The notes beneath the pieces were generated by a model. That model saw only the letters and a list, made by a program, of their open reading frames with translations. It did no database searches and had not been told where the DNA came from. From Ruminococcus sp. UBA3665 (GTDB taxonomy: Bacteria > Bacillota > Clostridia > Oscillospirales > Ruminococcaceae), in contig DFJS01000004.1 of NCBI GenBank assembly GCA_002373165.1, positions 18,315-82,314 of the forward strand: a stretch of 64,000 nt of DNA, written 5' to 3'. A program made the position numbers and the translations under genes. This document shows positions 31,822 to 39,919 of this stretch, piece by piece (within the stretch, counting starts at the first letter, position 1; the number at the start of each line of letters is the position of its first letter).

Positions 31822-33125
31822 GAGATTTCGGCGGCCAGTCTGTCCGCGATTTCGATATCGGAAAAAGTATCGATAAAGCTTTCATCCAGCCTGACAGAAA
31901 TTTTTTCGCCGGACTTCATATTTTTCAGAACAGCTTCTCCCTGTTCCAGTTCGTTATCGCCGATTACAGCGGTAAATCTTGCATGAATTTTATCGGCATA
32001 TTTCATCTGTGCTCTTAAGCTTCTGCCCATGACATCAGTCTGCGCAGAAATGCCTTCTTTCCGGAGCAGGGCAGTCAGCTGCAAGGTCTTGATTTCTGCC
32101 TGTTCGCCCATGGGGACAAAATACACATCACAGAATTTTTCTTCTGCAAGGCTGATACCCTGATAATCAAGCGCATTCAGAAGCCGTTCCAGACCCATTC
32201 CGAAGCCCAGTGCCGGCACATGCTGACCGCCGAGCTGTTCGATCAAGCCGTCATAGCGGCCGCCGCCGCAGATAGTCTGGTCTTTTTCACTGCCGCTGTC
32301 ATCCGGCAGTTTGCCGACAAATTCAAACACAGTTTTAGTATAATAATCCAGTCCGCGGACAATTTTAGGGTCGATTGTATAAGCAATGCCGAGTGCATCC
32401 AGAGCGGACTGCAATTTCCCGAAATGTGTCTTGCAGTCGTCGCAGAGATAATCCAGAATCAAAGGAGCATCTTTGGCGATTTCCTGACAGGATTCTACCT
32501 TGCAGTCCAGCAGCCGCATAGGATTGCGTTCCAGACGGGTACGGCAGTCACTGCACAGACAGTCCCGCGAGCCGGAAAAATAAGCTTTCAGCGCATCCTG
32601 ATATTTTCTGCGGCAGACAGGGCAGCCGATGGAATTAATTTTCAGGACAATGCCTTTCAGGCCGATCTGGTCAAGAATCTGCTTGGCCAGACTGATTACT
32701 TCGGCATCGGCAGAAGGCAGAGCTGACCCGGCCATTTCCACGCCGAACTGATGAAACTCTCTCAGGCGGCCTTTCTGCACATTTTCATGCCGGAAACAGG
32801 AAAGAATATAATACACTCTCTGCGGAAGCGCATCATTCAGCAGACCGTTTTCCAGCAGAGCGCGGATTGTTCCGGCAGTTCCTTCGGGGCGGAGTGTCAG
32901 CTTTTTTTTGCTGCCAATGACAGTATACATTTCTTTCTGCACCACATCGGTTGTTTCACCCACGCCGCGGCTGAACAGTTCTGTTTCCTCAAACGTGGGA
33001 ACTCTGATTTCACGGAAACCGAATGCACTGGCCGTACTGTGCAGAAAGCCTTCCAGCTTCTGCCACTGGGAACTTTGGGACGGCAGTACATCGGCAGTAC
33101 CTTTGGGGCGTTTTAACAAACTCAT
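31818..33125 (-). CDS. hisS: histidyl-tRNA synthetase
   Basis: Charges tRNA-His; class II synthetase of 435 residues. It opens SLLKRPKGTADVLP. Motif 2 is CFRHENVQKGRLREFHQFGVE and the HisRS-specific motifs are RGLDYYTKTVFEF and GGGRYDGL. A C-terminal anticodon-binding domain (~335-435) is present. The insertion (~180-240) carries three cysteine pairs (CPVC, CLCSDC, CDDC), as in the metal-binding type of Firmicutes HisRS. GGAGG lies upstream of the ATG. No promoter fits between it and the mgsA terminator-like hairpin, so expression may come through from mgsA. Confidence 0.96.
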   Translation of the reverse strand: MSLLKRPKGTADVLPSQSSQWQKLEGFLHSTASAFGFREIRVPTFEETELFSRGVGETTDVVQKEMYTVIGSKKKLTLRPEGTAGTIRALLENGLLNDALPQRVYYILSCFRHENVQKGRLREFHQFGVEMAGSALPSADAEVISLAKQILDQIGLKGIVLKINSIGCPVCRRKYQDALKAYFSGSRDCLCSDCRTRLERNPMRLLDCKVESCQEIAKDAPLILDYLCDDCKTHFGKLQSALDALGIAYTIDPKIVRGLDYYTKTVFEFVGKLPDDSGSEKDQTICGGGRYDGLIEQLGGQHVPALGFGMGLERLLNALDYQGISLAEEKFCDVYFVPMGEQAEIKTLQLTALLRKEGISAQTDVMGRSLRAQMKYADKIHARFTAVIGDNELEQGEAVLKNMKSGEKISVRLDESFIDTFSDIEIADRLAAEIS

Positions 33126-33156
33126 AAATCAATGCCTCCTGTTATTTTTCTTATCA

Positions 33157-33204
33157 CAAAAAAGCCTGCTGATGCTGTTTTCAGGCATGTTCAGCAGGCT
33201 TGTG
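33157..33204 (-). terminator. terminator or attenuator hairpin between mgsA and hisS
   Basis: A 10-bp stem AGCCTGCTGA / TCAGCAGGCT (33163-33172 with 33191-33200) has an 18-base loop and T6 on the minus strand. It is only about 30-40 bases upstream of the hisS start, which leaves no space for a separate consensus promoter. Confidence 0.8.
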
Positions 33205-33223
33205 TTGCATACCGCTGCGCTTT

Positions 33224-33625
33224 CTAAAGAGACGGATTGCCGATTTCACGCCAATCCAGATCCCCTCTTTCCAATGCCATAATCAAGGCTTCTGCCGTTG
33301 CGATATTAGTAGCCAGCGGAACGTTATGCACATCGCACAGCCTGAGCAGAGTCATATCATTCGGGTCGGGAGATTTCAGGTTAGGATCGCGGAAAAACAG
33401 CAGCACATCCACTTCATTGCAGGCAATTTTTGCAGCAATCTGTTCACCGCCGCCCTGCGAACCGCTGAAATATTTCTGAATAGGAAGGCCGGTTGCCTCC
33501 CCCACTACTTTACCGGTTGTACCGGTTGCGCACAGATGATATCTTGAAAGAATTCCGCAGTAAGCAATGCAAAACTGTACCATAAGTTCTTTCTTGGCAT
33601 CATGAGCAATTAAGGCAATTGTCAT
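33224..33625 (-). CDS. mgsA: methylglyoxal synthase
   Basis: Converts dihydroxyacetone phosphate to methylglyoxal and phosphate, a bypass of lower glycolysis under phosphate limitation. It has 133 residues, a normal length. Conserved segments are IALIAHDAKKELM, the phosphate-binding ATGTTGK, GSQGGGEQIAAKI with the following Asp in VDVLLFFRDP, and HNVPLATNIATAE. It lies 35 bases after minD in the same direction, with a small ACCGC/GCGGT hairpin between. minD-mgsA proximity is common in clostridia. Confidence 0.96.
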   Translation of the reverse strand: MTIALIAHDAKKELMVQFCIAYCGILSRYHLCATGTTGKVVGEATGLPIQKYFSGSQGGGEQIAAKIACNEVDVLLFFRDPNLKSPDPNDMTLLRLCDVHNVPLATNIATAEALIMALERGDLDWREIGNPSL

Positions 33626-33660
33626 ACTTCTCAGTCCTTTCTACCGCAAAGCGGTTTATC

Positions 33661-34404
33661 TTATTTTATCACAAGCGGCACTTGATTGCCGGTAAGCCGC
33701 TTTGAAATGGCATCGAACGCCTCCAGGCTGGGGGCTTCTACGGGCAATTTCTTTCCTTTGCCGGTTGCTTCTTTCAGCATGATATCATCCGGAATCACAC
33801 CCAGCAGCTGAATGCCGACAGCATCAATAATTTCATCCAGATTGCCGATCATCTTGCTTTTGATGACCTCTTCGCTGACTTTATTGATAATCAGCCGCTG
33901 ACGCTTGTTGCCTCTCTGGTAGAATTCGTCAGACATCATGGTAGCATCGCGGATGCAGATAGGGTCGGGAGTTGTTACAACCAGGATTAAATTTGCCTGT
34001 TCGACAATATCAAATACATGCGAGCTGATGCCTGCGCCGGTATCGATAATAATAAAATCATAGTATTTCCGCACGCCGCGGCAGATATTCACCACCTGTT
34101 CTGCTGTAACGGTCATAAAGGGGTCTTTGGGTGCGCAGAGAATTTCCAGATTGCTTACGCCGGGCACATGGGCAACAGCATCCAGCACCTGCATATGATT
34201 TTTCAGCACATTGCCAAGATCGTACTTGACAGAGCCTTCCATGCCGAACATGATATCCAGACAGCGAAGCCCGAAGTCCAGTTCGATAATCAGTGTACGG
34301 TTTCCCTGTTTGGCCAGCGTATAGCCGATGCCGTAACTGATGGAAGATTTGCCGGTACCGCCTTTTCCTGAAGTAATAGCAATTAGTTTTGGATCATTGG
34401 TCAT
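33661..34404 (-). CDS. minD: MinD-family ATPase, orphan
   Basis: A 247-residue deviant Walker A ATPase: SGKGGTGKSS, switch I region ELDFGLRCLDIMFG, and DFIIIDTGAG as Walker B. MinD normally dimerises on the membrane with ATP and positions MinC. Neither minC nor minE is nearby. The C-terminus ends GNQVPLVIK rather than with the amphipathic membrane-targeting helix expected of MinD, so membrane binding is uncertain. It has its own promoter. Its place between PBP2 and mgsA matches the clostridial min locus, which makes a MinD origin likely; it could be a related positioning ATPase. Confidence 0.85.
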   Translation of the reverse strand: MTNDPKLIAITSGKGGTGKSSISYGIGYTLAKQGNRTLIIELDFGLRCLDIMFGMEGSVKYDLGNVLKNHMQVLDAVAHVPGVSNLEILCAPKDPFMTVTAEQVVNICRGVRKYYDFIIIDTGAGISSHVFDIVEQANLILVVTTPDPICIRDATMMSDEFYQRGNKRQRLIINKVSEEVIKSKMIGNLDEIIDAVGIQLLGVIPDDIMLKEATGKGKKLPVEAPSLEAFDAISKRLTGNQVPLVIK

Positions 34405-34471
34405 GGATCCAGCTCCTTTCCGGATGCAGATTCAAAAAAGCGTTTTTGATTTTACAACATACCTACTATTA

Positions 34472-34499
34472 ATTATATCACAAATATCAGATTTGTCAA
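34472..34499 (-). promoter_or_regulatory. sigmaA-type promoter of minD-mgsA
   Basis: Perfect TTGACA (34494-34499), a 16-base spacer and perfect TATAAT (34472-34477) on the minus strand, about 65 bases before the minD ATG. Confidence 0.75.
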
Positions 34500-34558
34500 A
34501 TTTATTTCCTGTATTCCTGTAAATTTCGTAAAACATGTTAAATTTCAACGTATAAAAA

Positions 34559-36595
34559 TTATGAATCTTCACGAATTTTTTGACTTTCTTCTGTAGAATT
34601 TTCTTCCTGTTCTGTCATGCCATAGAGTTCTTCATAGAGTTCCAGGACAGAGCGGATCATATATTTGGAATTTTCGCCGCCTTCTATAATGCCGGAAAAG
34701 GCAATTTTTGGGTCATCTGCCGGGGCATAGCCGATAAAGACAGAATCCTGATAATGGCTGTCTGACTGCGGCGTACCTGTCTTGATGGCGACATCATAGC
34801 CCAGATTCCGGAGAGAATATTTTGACGGAAAATTATTGCCGGAAGCAAGAATCATGCCGTGCTGAATATTTTCATAGACATCGTCATAATTCAGGGAAAT
34901 TCTTGCGGCAACGGTAGGTTCGGTAGTTTTCAGGCATTTTTTCTGACTGTAATCCCAGATGCTGTCTACCAGATAGGGTTCATAGCGCACGCCCTTGTTT
35001 GCAATTGTGTTGGCAACACACGCCAGCTGCAACGGCGTTGCCATTGTTTCGCCGTTGCCGATGCCGGCCTGCAATACCTGACCGACTGTCCATTCCAGAC
35101 CCAGTTCCTGATATTTTTCCGGAGAAGCCATATATCCGGCAGAATCCGCCGTTTCGATGCCCGTATTCCGGCCGATGCCGTAAAGCCGGGCGTATTCTGC
35201 AATTCTGTCGATATTCAGCATTCTGGAAAGTTCGTAGAAATACGAGTTGCAGGAAACCATCAAAGCTCTTGCAACGGCGATATTGCTGTGATAGCCTGTA
35301 CAGCTGAATGTTACATCGTAATACTGGTACTGTCTGCCGCAGAAAAAAGTAGTATCGCCTGTGACAAGGCCTTCGTTGAGCCCGGCAGTGGCAGTAATTG
35401 TCTTAAACGTCGAACCCGGACGGTACAGGCCGAGTGTCGCGCGGTTATAAAGCGGATTTCCGGCCTGATGCAGAAGTTCATCATAAGTTTCAGAATATTT
35501 TGTCAGATCATACGTCGGAGCCGTTGCCTCTCCCAGCACAGCTCCGCTTTGTGCATCCAGCACGACCAATGCGCCGCTTTTGATTTTATTCCCGTCGCTG
35601 TCCGTATAACCGCCGAAATCATCCAGAAATTCTTCCAGAATTTCCTGAAGTCCCTTCTGGAATTCACTGCTGACAGTCAGTCTGACCGTATGACCGGCCG
35701 TGACAGGAGTTGTAATTTCGTCCGAAATCAGCCGGCCGGATTCAAATGTGATGGTTCTGGTGCCGGATTTGCCCTGCAATTCAGATTCCATTGCTTTTTC
35801 AATACCGCTGATGCCGACAATGGCATCCAGTGAATAGCCCTGTTCCAGATACTCGTCAGCATTTTCGGCATAGATAGGACCGGTTGTGCCGATTTCGTGC
35901 GGAATCACATCGCCGACTTCCACACGGCGTTCCGGAATCTGGGCAATGACAATCCCTTGCAGCTGCATAGACAGCTGTGAAAGCTGTGTTACTACATTCA
36001 TGGGCAGTTCTTCGGCAACCTGAAACTGACGGGATACGGAAAAATCTGCCTGTGCCATGGCATAGCGCAGTCCGGCAATCATTCGTTTCTGCCGGGGGGT
36101 ATAATTTTCATCAATCTGATATGTCTGGCACAGAATTTCCATACAGTTATCTGCCGTTGCATAATGATTTACCCCGATGATATTTTTCATCACATCCAGT
36201 TCTTCTTCCGGAGTACCCATCCGGAACCGATAGGGCGCATTCATCGAAATTGGCAGTGTATCCGCCCACTGGAGCTTTGCCTCGGACAGAATCTGCACCA
36301 GTTCCAGCAGAACTCTGTTAGCTTGCTGATCTTCTGACGGGAACAGAGCCTTATCAATCATGACAGCATATGTTACATGATTGCCGACCAGCAGAACGCC
36401 GTCCGCATCGACAATTTCTCCTCTGGTAGGGGAAATGCTCTGGGTATAGCTTGTCTGTGCCGAAGTTTCTTTCTGATAATTTTCAGATTCCACAACCTGA
36501 ATTCTCATCAGCCGCAGGGCGCAGAAACAGGTACATGCCAGCACCATCAGCACGGACAGCACTAATTTGACATAATCTGAAATTGTTTTTCTCAT
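34559..36595 (-). CDS. mrdA: penicillin-binding protein 2 (elongation transpeptidase)
   Basis: Class B PBP that cross-links peptidoglycan in the elongasome. It has 678 residues: one N-terminal signal-anchor helix (~8-30), a pedestal/dimerisation region beginning SPTRGEIVDADG, and a transpeptidase domain with SxxK in RPGSTFKTI, SxN in SCNSYFYEL and KTG in AIKTGTPQ. It is the last gene of the murC-mre run, with AAGGTG before the ATG (a GTG one codon upstream is less likely). RodA is not in the window. The tail after ~655 is acidic and Ser/Glu-rich. Confidence 0.94.
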   Translation of the reverse strand: MRKTISDYVKLVLSVLMVLACTCFCALRLMRIQVVESENYQKETSAQTSYTQSISPTRGEIVDADGVLLVGNHVTYAVMIDKALFPSEDQQANRVLLELVQILSEAKLQWADTLPISMNAPYRFRMGTPEEELDVMKNIIGVNHYATADNCMEILCQTYQIDENYTPRQKRMIAGLRYAMAQADFSVSRQFQVAEELPMNVVTQLSQLSMQLQGIVIAQIPERRVEVGDVIPHEIGTTGPIYAENADEYLEQGYSLDAIVGISGIEKAMESELQGKSGTRTITFESGRLISDEITTPVTAGHTVRLTVSSEFQKGLQEILEEFLDDFGGYTDSDGNKIKSGALVVLDAQSGAVLGEATAPTYDLTKYSETYDELLHQAGNPLYNRATLGLYRPGSTFKTITATAGLNEGLVTGDTTFFCGRQYQYYDVTFSCTGYHSNIAVARALMVSCNSYFYELSRMLNIDRIAEYARLYGIGRNTGIETADSAGYMASPEKYQELGLEWTVGQVLQAGIGNGETMATPLQLACVANTIANKGVRYEPYLVDSIWDYSQKKCLKTTEPTVAARISLNYDDVYENIQHGMILASGNNFPSKYSLRNLGYDVAIKTGTPQSDSHYQDSVFIGYAPADDPKIAFSGIIEGGENSKYMIRSVLELYEELYGMTEQEENSTEESQKIREDS

Positions 36596-36626
36596 CACGC
36601 CAACACCTTACATCCAAACGATAAAA

Positions 36627-37184
36627 TTAATCCTGATATTCTGAAAGCATTGTTTTTTCCAGCTGATTGCTTCTGTGACTGCCGCATATTTCAGCAATTT
36701 TTTTCATCACAAAATAAAATACAACAGAAGATGCGGTTGTCATCAGACAGCTTGGAAAAATAAATTTCTGCCAGATCAGAGCGACATCTTCATAGCCCCA
36801 TACGGCATAGTACAGCACATAATCCAGCCCGCCCTGCAAGAACGCACACACTGCGGTCAGAAACAGCATATTAACCAGCTTTTGTTTCAGTATATAACGA
36901 TACAGCAGAGACACAAGCACGGAACAGATTACAAGAATTACGGCATTGAAGCCGGGCAGTTTGCCGCAGGCCAGATCCAGCAGCAGACCGCAGACTGCAC
37001 CTGCCGCCATGGCAGAAAGCTCTCCTGTATGCGAGGCAATGCACAGCGAAACAGGAATCAGCAGCAGCGGCTTGAGATAACTGCCTGATGTTTCGGCCAG
37101 AAAACACAAAAATACAATCAATGCAAACAAAATCCACTGCATGAACTGCAAAAATACATAATTTGATTTCTGAAATTTATTCAT
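36627..37184 (-). CDS. mreD: rod shape-determining protein MreD
   Basis: A 185-residue polytopic protein with about five to six hydrophobic helices, typical of the weakly conserved MreD. It contains AAGAVCGLLLDLACGKLPGFN, the family's most recognisable stretch (G-x-x-x-G-x-x-x-D). It bridges MreC and the PBP2/RodA complex in the membrane. It overlaps mreC by eight bases and precedes PBP2 by 31 bases, which supports co-transcription. Confidence 0.9.
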   Translation of the reverse strand: MNKFQKSNYVFLQFMQWILFALIVFLCFLAETSGSYLKPLLLIPVSLCIASHTGELSAMAAGAVCGLLLDLACGKLPGFNAVILVICSVLVSLLYRYILKQKLVNMLFLTAVCAFLQGGLDYVLYYAVWGYEDVALIWQKFIFPSCLMTTASSVVFYFVMKKIAEICGSHRSNQLEKTMLSEYQD

Positions 37185-38034
37185 TGTTGTTTTCTGCCTT
37201 TCCGCTGAAATCTGTAATCACAACAACAAGACTCAGATTTTTCAAATCCGAAGCAGGCTCCACTGCCGCATAGGCAGTCAGCCCGGTATCATCCATAGCC
37301 ACATCCCGTACATAGCCGATGACATAACCTGCCGGAAACAGGCCGTTTTCTCCGGTTGTGAGGATAATTCTGTTTTTTTGCAGATTTGTATCTTTTTCCA
37401 GATACTGCAATTTGCAAAGGCCGTCTGCCGCAAGTGAAACAGTGCCGGTCAGCACGCCGCGCTCTCTGGAATTTCTTGTTCCGGCCGAAACAGAAAGCTC
37501 CGGAGAAAGAATTGTCGTAACCGTGGCAGTATGTGCGCCCAGTTCGGTAATTACGCCGACAAGCCCCATATCGCTGACGACAGGATCATATAATGCAACC
37601 CCGTCTTCTGAACCGCCGTCGATAGTAAATGCACAGAACGGGTTATTTGTCAGATAACCGGTCACATCAAACGGCGATGTCATGGCATAATCCTGATGTT
37701 TTTCCTTAATGCCGATAAAAGCCTGAAGCCGTTCAAGTTCTTCTTTGGCGGCCTGATAATCGGCAAGCTCGGTATGCAGAGAACTGATTTCTTCTCTCAG
37801 AGCGCGGTTTTCTTCATAATAATTTTCGGCACTGCGGTACAAATCCAGACCGTATTCCACATGCTGGGAAATTGCATTGGAAGCCTTCTGGAACGGCGCG
37901 GCGAGCATTTTAAAAAATCCGATGCTGCTGACCGTATATCCCCCGACAAAAACCGCATACAGAATCAGTCCGATCAGCAATGCCAGCACCCACAGAACAA
38001 CTTTACATTTTCCGCTTTTCAGGAAATTCAGCAT
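37177..38034 (-). CDS. mreC: rod shape-determining protein MreC
   Basis: A 285-residue protein: one N-terminal helix (~12-32), a coiled coil (~65-105, with ENYYEENRALREEISSLHTEL), then the extracytoplasmic beta-barrel core (DVTGYLTNNPFCAFTIDGGSEDGV, VVSDMGLVGVITEL). It activates PBP2 as part of the elongasome. It lies 18 bases after mreB and overlaps mreD. Confidence 0.94.
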   Translation of the reverse strand: MLNFLKSGKCKVVLWVLALLIGLILYAVFVGGYTVSSIGFFKMLAAPFQKASNAISQHVEYGLDLYRSAENYYEENRALREEISSLHTELADYQAAKEELERLQAFIGIKEKHQDYAMTSPFDVTGYLTNNPFCAFTIDGGSEDGVALYDPVVSDMGLVGVITELGAHTATVTTILSPELSVSAGTRNSRERGVLTGTVSLAADGLCKLQYLEKDTNLQKNRIILTTGENGLFPAGYVIGYVRDVAMDDTGLTAYAAVEPASDLKNLSLVVVITDFSGKAENNNE

Positions 38035-38052
38035 AACCTCTCCTCTTTCCTG

Positions 38053-39075
38053 TTATTTCTCATAATATTTCAGATATTCCACAAGTGTATCCTGATATTT
38101 ATCCATATTTTCCAGGACTTTTCCTGCGCCTTCGGCGACGCAGTCCAGGGGATATTCTGCAATATAGACAGGAATGCCTGTTTCTCTGCTGATCAGCTTA
38201 TCCAGACCCCGGAGCAGTGCGCCGCCGCCGGCAAGAGTAATTCCCTGATCGATAATATCAGCAGAAAGTTCCGGGGGAGTTTCTTCCAGAGTTGTCTTGA
38301 TGGCATCCAGCACACGGGAAAGCGGTTCGACCATAGCATCCCGGATTTCGGCAGAAGAAACCGTTACATTTTCCGGCAGGCCGTTAAGCAGATTCCGGCC
38401 TTTGATTTCCATGCTGTCTTCATTTTCGCTGGGAAATGCCGAACCGATTGTCAGCTTGACATTTTCGGCAGTGCGTTCGCCGATTAATAAATTATATTTT
38501 TTCTTGACATAGTTCATAATTGCAGCATCGAACGCATCGCCGGCGCACTTGACTGACCGGGAGGCCACAATGCCGCCCATAGAGATGACGGCGACTTCGC
38601 TGGTGCCGCCGCCGATATCGACAATCATGCTTCCAGTGGGTTCAGTAGTAGGCAGGCCTGCGCCGATGGCGGCGGCCATAGGTTCTTCTATGATAAATAC
38701 CTGACGGACTCCGGCACTTTCTGTCACTTCGCGGACAGCATTTCTTTCCACGGGCGTAACGCCGGACGGAATGCAGATAGTCACTCTTGCTTTGGTAAAC
38801 ATATAGCCTTTCATAGCTTTCCGGATAAATTCCTGAAGCATGGTGACAGTCAGGTCAAAATCTGCAATCACGCCTTCCCGGAGCGGCCGCACGGCCACAA
38901 TCGAACCGGGGGTTCTGCCGATGACCTGTTTTGCATCCTTGCCGACATAACGTGCTTTTTCTGTACGGGTATTCACAGCCACAACAGAAGGTTCGCGCAG
39001 AACAATGCCTTTGCCGCGCATATACACCAGCGTATTTGCTGTACCAAGATCAATGCCAATATCTTTTGTAAACAT
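38053..39075 (-). CDS. mreB: rod shape-determining protein MreB
   Basis: A 340-residue bacterial actin that directs lateral cell-wall synthesis. Phosphate 1 loop GIDLGTANTLVYMRGKG, phosphate 2 IVDIGGGTSEVAV and adenosine motif LAGGGALLRGLD are intact. A hydrophobic membrane-contact loop is expected around residue 95-105. It has a weak promoter of its own upstream and heads mreBCD-PBP2. Presence of the full set predicts a rod or oval cell. Confidence 0.97.
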   Translation of the reverse strand: MFTKDIGIDLGTANTLVYMRGKGIVLREPSVVAVNTRTEKARYVGKDAKQVIGRTPGSIVAVRPLREGVIADFDLTVTMLQEFIRKAMKGYMFTKARVTICIPSGVTPVERNAVREVTESAGVRQVFIIEEPMAAAIGAGLPTTEPTGSMIVDIGGGTSEVAVISMGGIVASRSVKCAGDAFDAAIMNYVKKKYNLLIGERTAENVKLTIGSAFPSENEDSMEIKGRNLLNGLPENVTVSSAEIRDAMVEPLSRVLDAIKTTLEETPPELSADIIDQGITLAGGGALLRGLDKLISRETGIPVYIAEYPLDCVAEGAGKVLENMDKYQDTLVEYLKYYEK

Positions 39076-39117
39076 GTTTTCTTCTCCTTTTGTTCCAAAA
39101 AATCTATCTCTGTTTTT

Positions 39118-39146
39118 ATTATAACATGACTTTCATCAGAAAACAA
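39118..39146 (-). promoter_or_regulatory. putative promoter of mreB
   Basis: TTGTTT (39141-39146), a 17-base spacer and perfect TATAAT (39118-39123) on the minus strand, about 43 bases before the ATG. The -35 box is weak, so it may only boost read-through from upstream genes. Confidence 0.55.
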
Positions 39147-39186
39147 GCTTTTTCCGGATTTTTTTATGTATCCGGACAGAATTTTT

Positions 39187-39447
39187 TCACAGTCCCAGTG
39201 CGCCTTTCAGTTTGGGATAGCAGATCAGGCCGACGATAATCATCAGAATTTCCGACACACACACATGCACCCGGAATCCGAGCGTAATCTGAAAAATTTT
39301 CAGATTCAGGGTAAACGCATCAATTCCGACATCGAATATTTTTCCCAGCCATTCCATACTGGAAACGCCTCTTGAAAAATCGCCGATCAGGCTGCCGATG
39401 ACAACAGAAGCAAGCAGGACAGCAAACATCAGAAGTCCTTGTTTCAT
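39187..39447 (-). CDS. DUF4321 family membrane protein
   Basis: An 86-residue protein with two hydrophobic helices (about 4-22 and 60-80). It matches the DUF4321 family from memory (VVIGSLIGD near the N-terminus and the LGFRVHVCVSEILMIIVG segment). Function unknown; in Firmicutes it often lies near mre or maf-type genes. It sits between dut and mreB in the division/cell-wall run. Confidence 0.85.
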   Translation of the reverse strand: MKQGLLMFAVLLASVVIGSLIGDFSRGVSSMEWLGKIFDVGIDAFTLNLKIFQITLGFRVHVCVSEILMIIVGLICYPKLKGALGL

Positions 39448-39478
39448 TGCAGATTCTCCTTTTTATGATTAAAATAAA

Positions 39479-39919
39479 TTATTTGATTCCGCTGGAGCCG
39501 AAGCCGGATGTCCCGCGGCTGGTAGCATCGAGCATGTCTGTCTCCAGAATTTCCGGAAAGTGCACGGGCATGACGACTGCCTGGGCGATTCTCATGCCGT
39601 GTTCGATGACAAACTCCTGCTGACTGATGTTATGCACAGGAGCTTTCCATTCGCCGCGGTAATCGCTGTCCACCACACCCACAGCATTCGCCAGGGTAAT
39701 GCCGTTTTTCGAGGCCAGCCCCGAACGCGGAAACACCAGAATCACACATTCCGGATCGGACGGCTGACAGGCAATCCCGAACGGAATCATGACAGTTTCT
39801 CCCGGCCGGATGATGACAGGGGCATCCAGACAGGCATATAAATCCGCCCCGGCACTGAAAGCCGTTGCTCTTGTGGGAAGCATGGCATTTTCCCGTAATT
39901 TTTTAAAATATAACTGCAT
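39479..39919 (-). CDS. dut: dUTP diphosphatase
   Basis: Hydrolyses dUTP to dUMP, preventing uracil incorporation and feeding thymidylate synthesis. It has 146 residues, the trimeric family's usual size. Five conserved motifs are present: AGADLYA, FPRSGLASKNG, NAVGVVDSDYRGE, RIAQAVVMP and a C-terminal RGTSGFGSSG that closes over the active site. It shares one base with the U32 stop codon (TGATG), so translation is coupled. Confidence 0.96.
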   Translation of the reverse strand: MQLYFKKLRENAMLPTRATAFSAGADLYACLDAPVIIRPGETVMIPFGIACQPSDPECVILVFPRSGLASKNGITLANAVGVVDSDYRGEWKAPVHNISQQEFVIEHGMRIAQAVVMPVHFPEILETDMLDATSRGTSGFGSSGIK

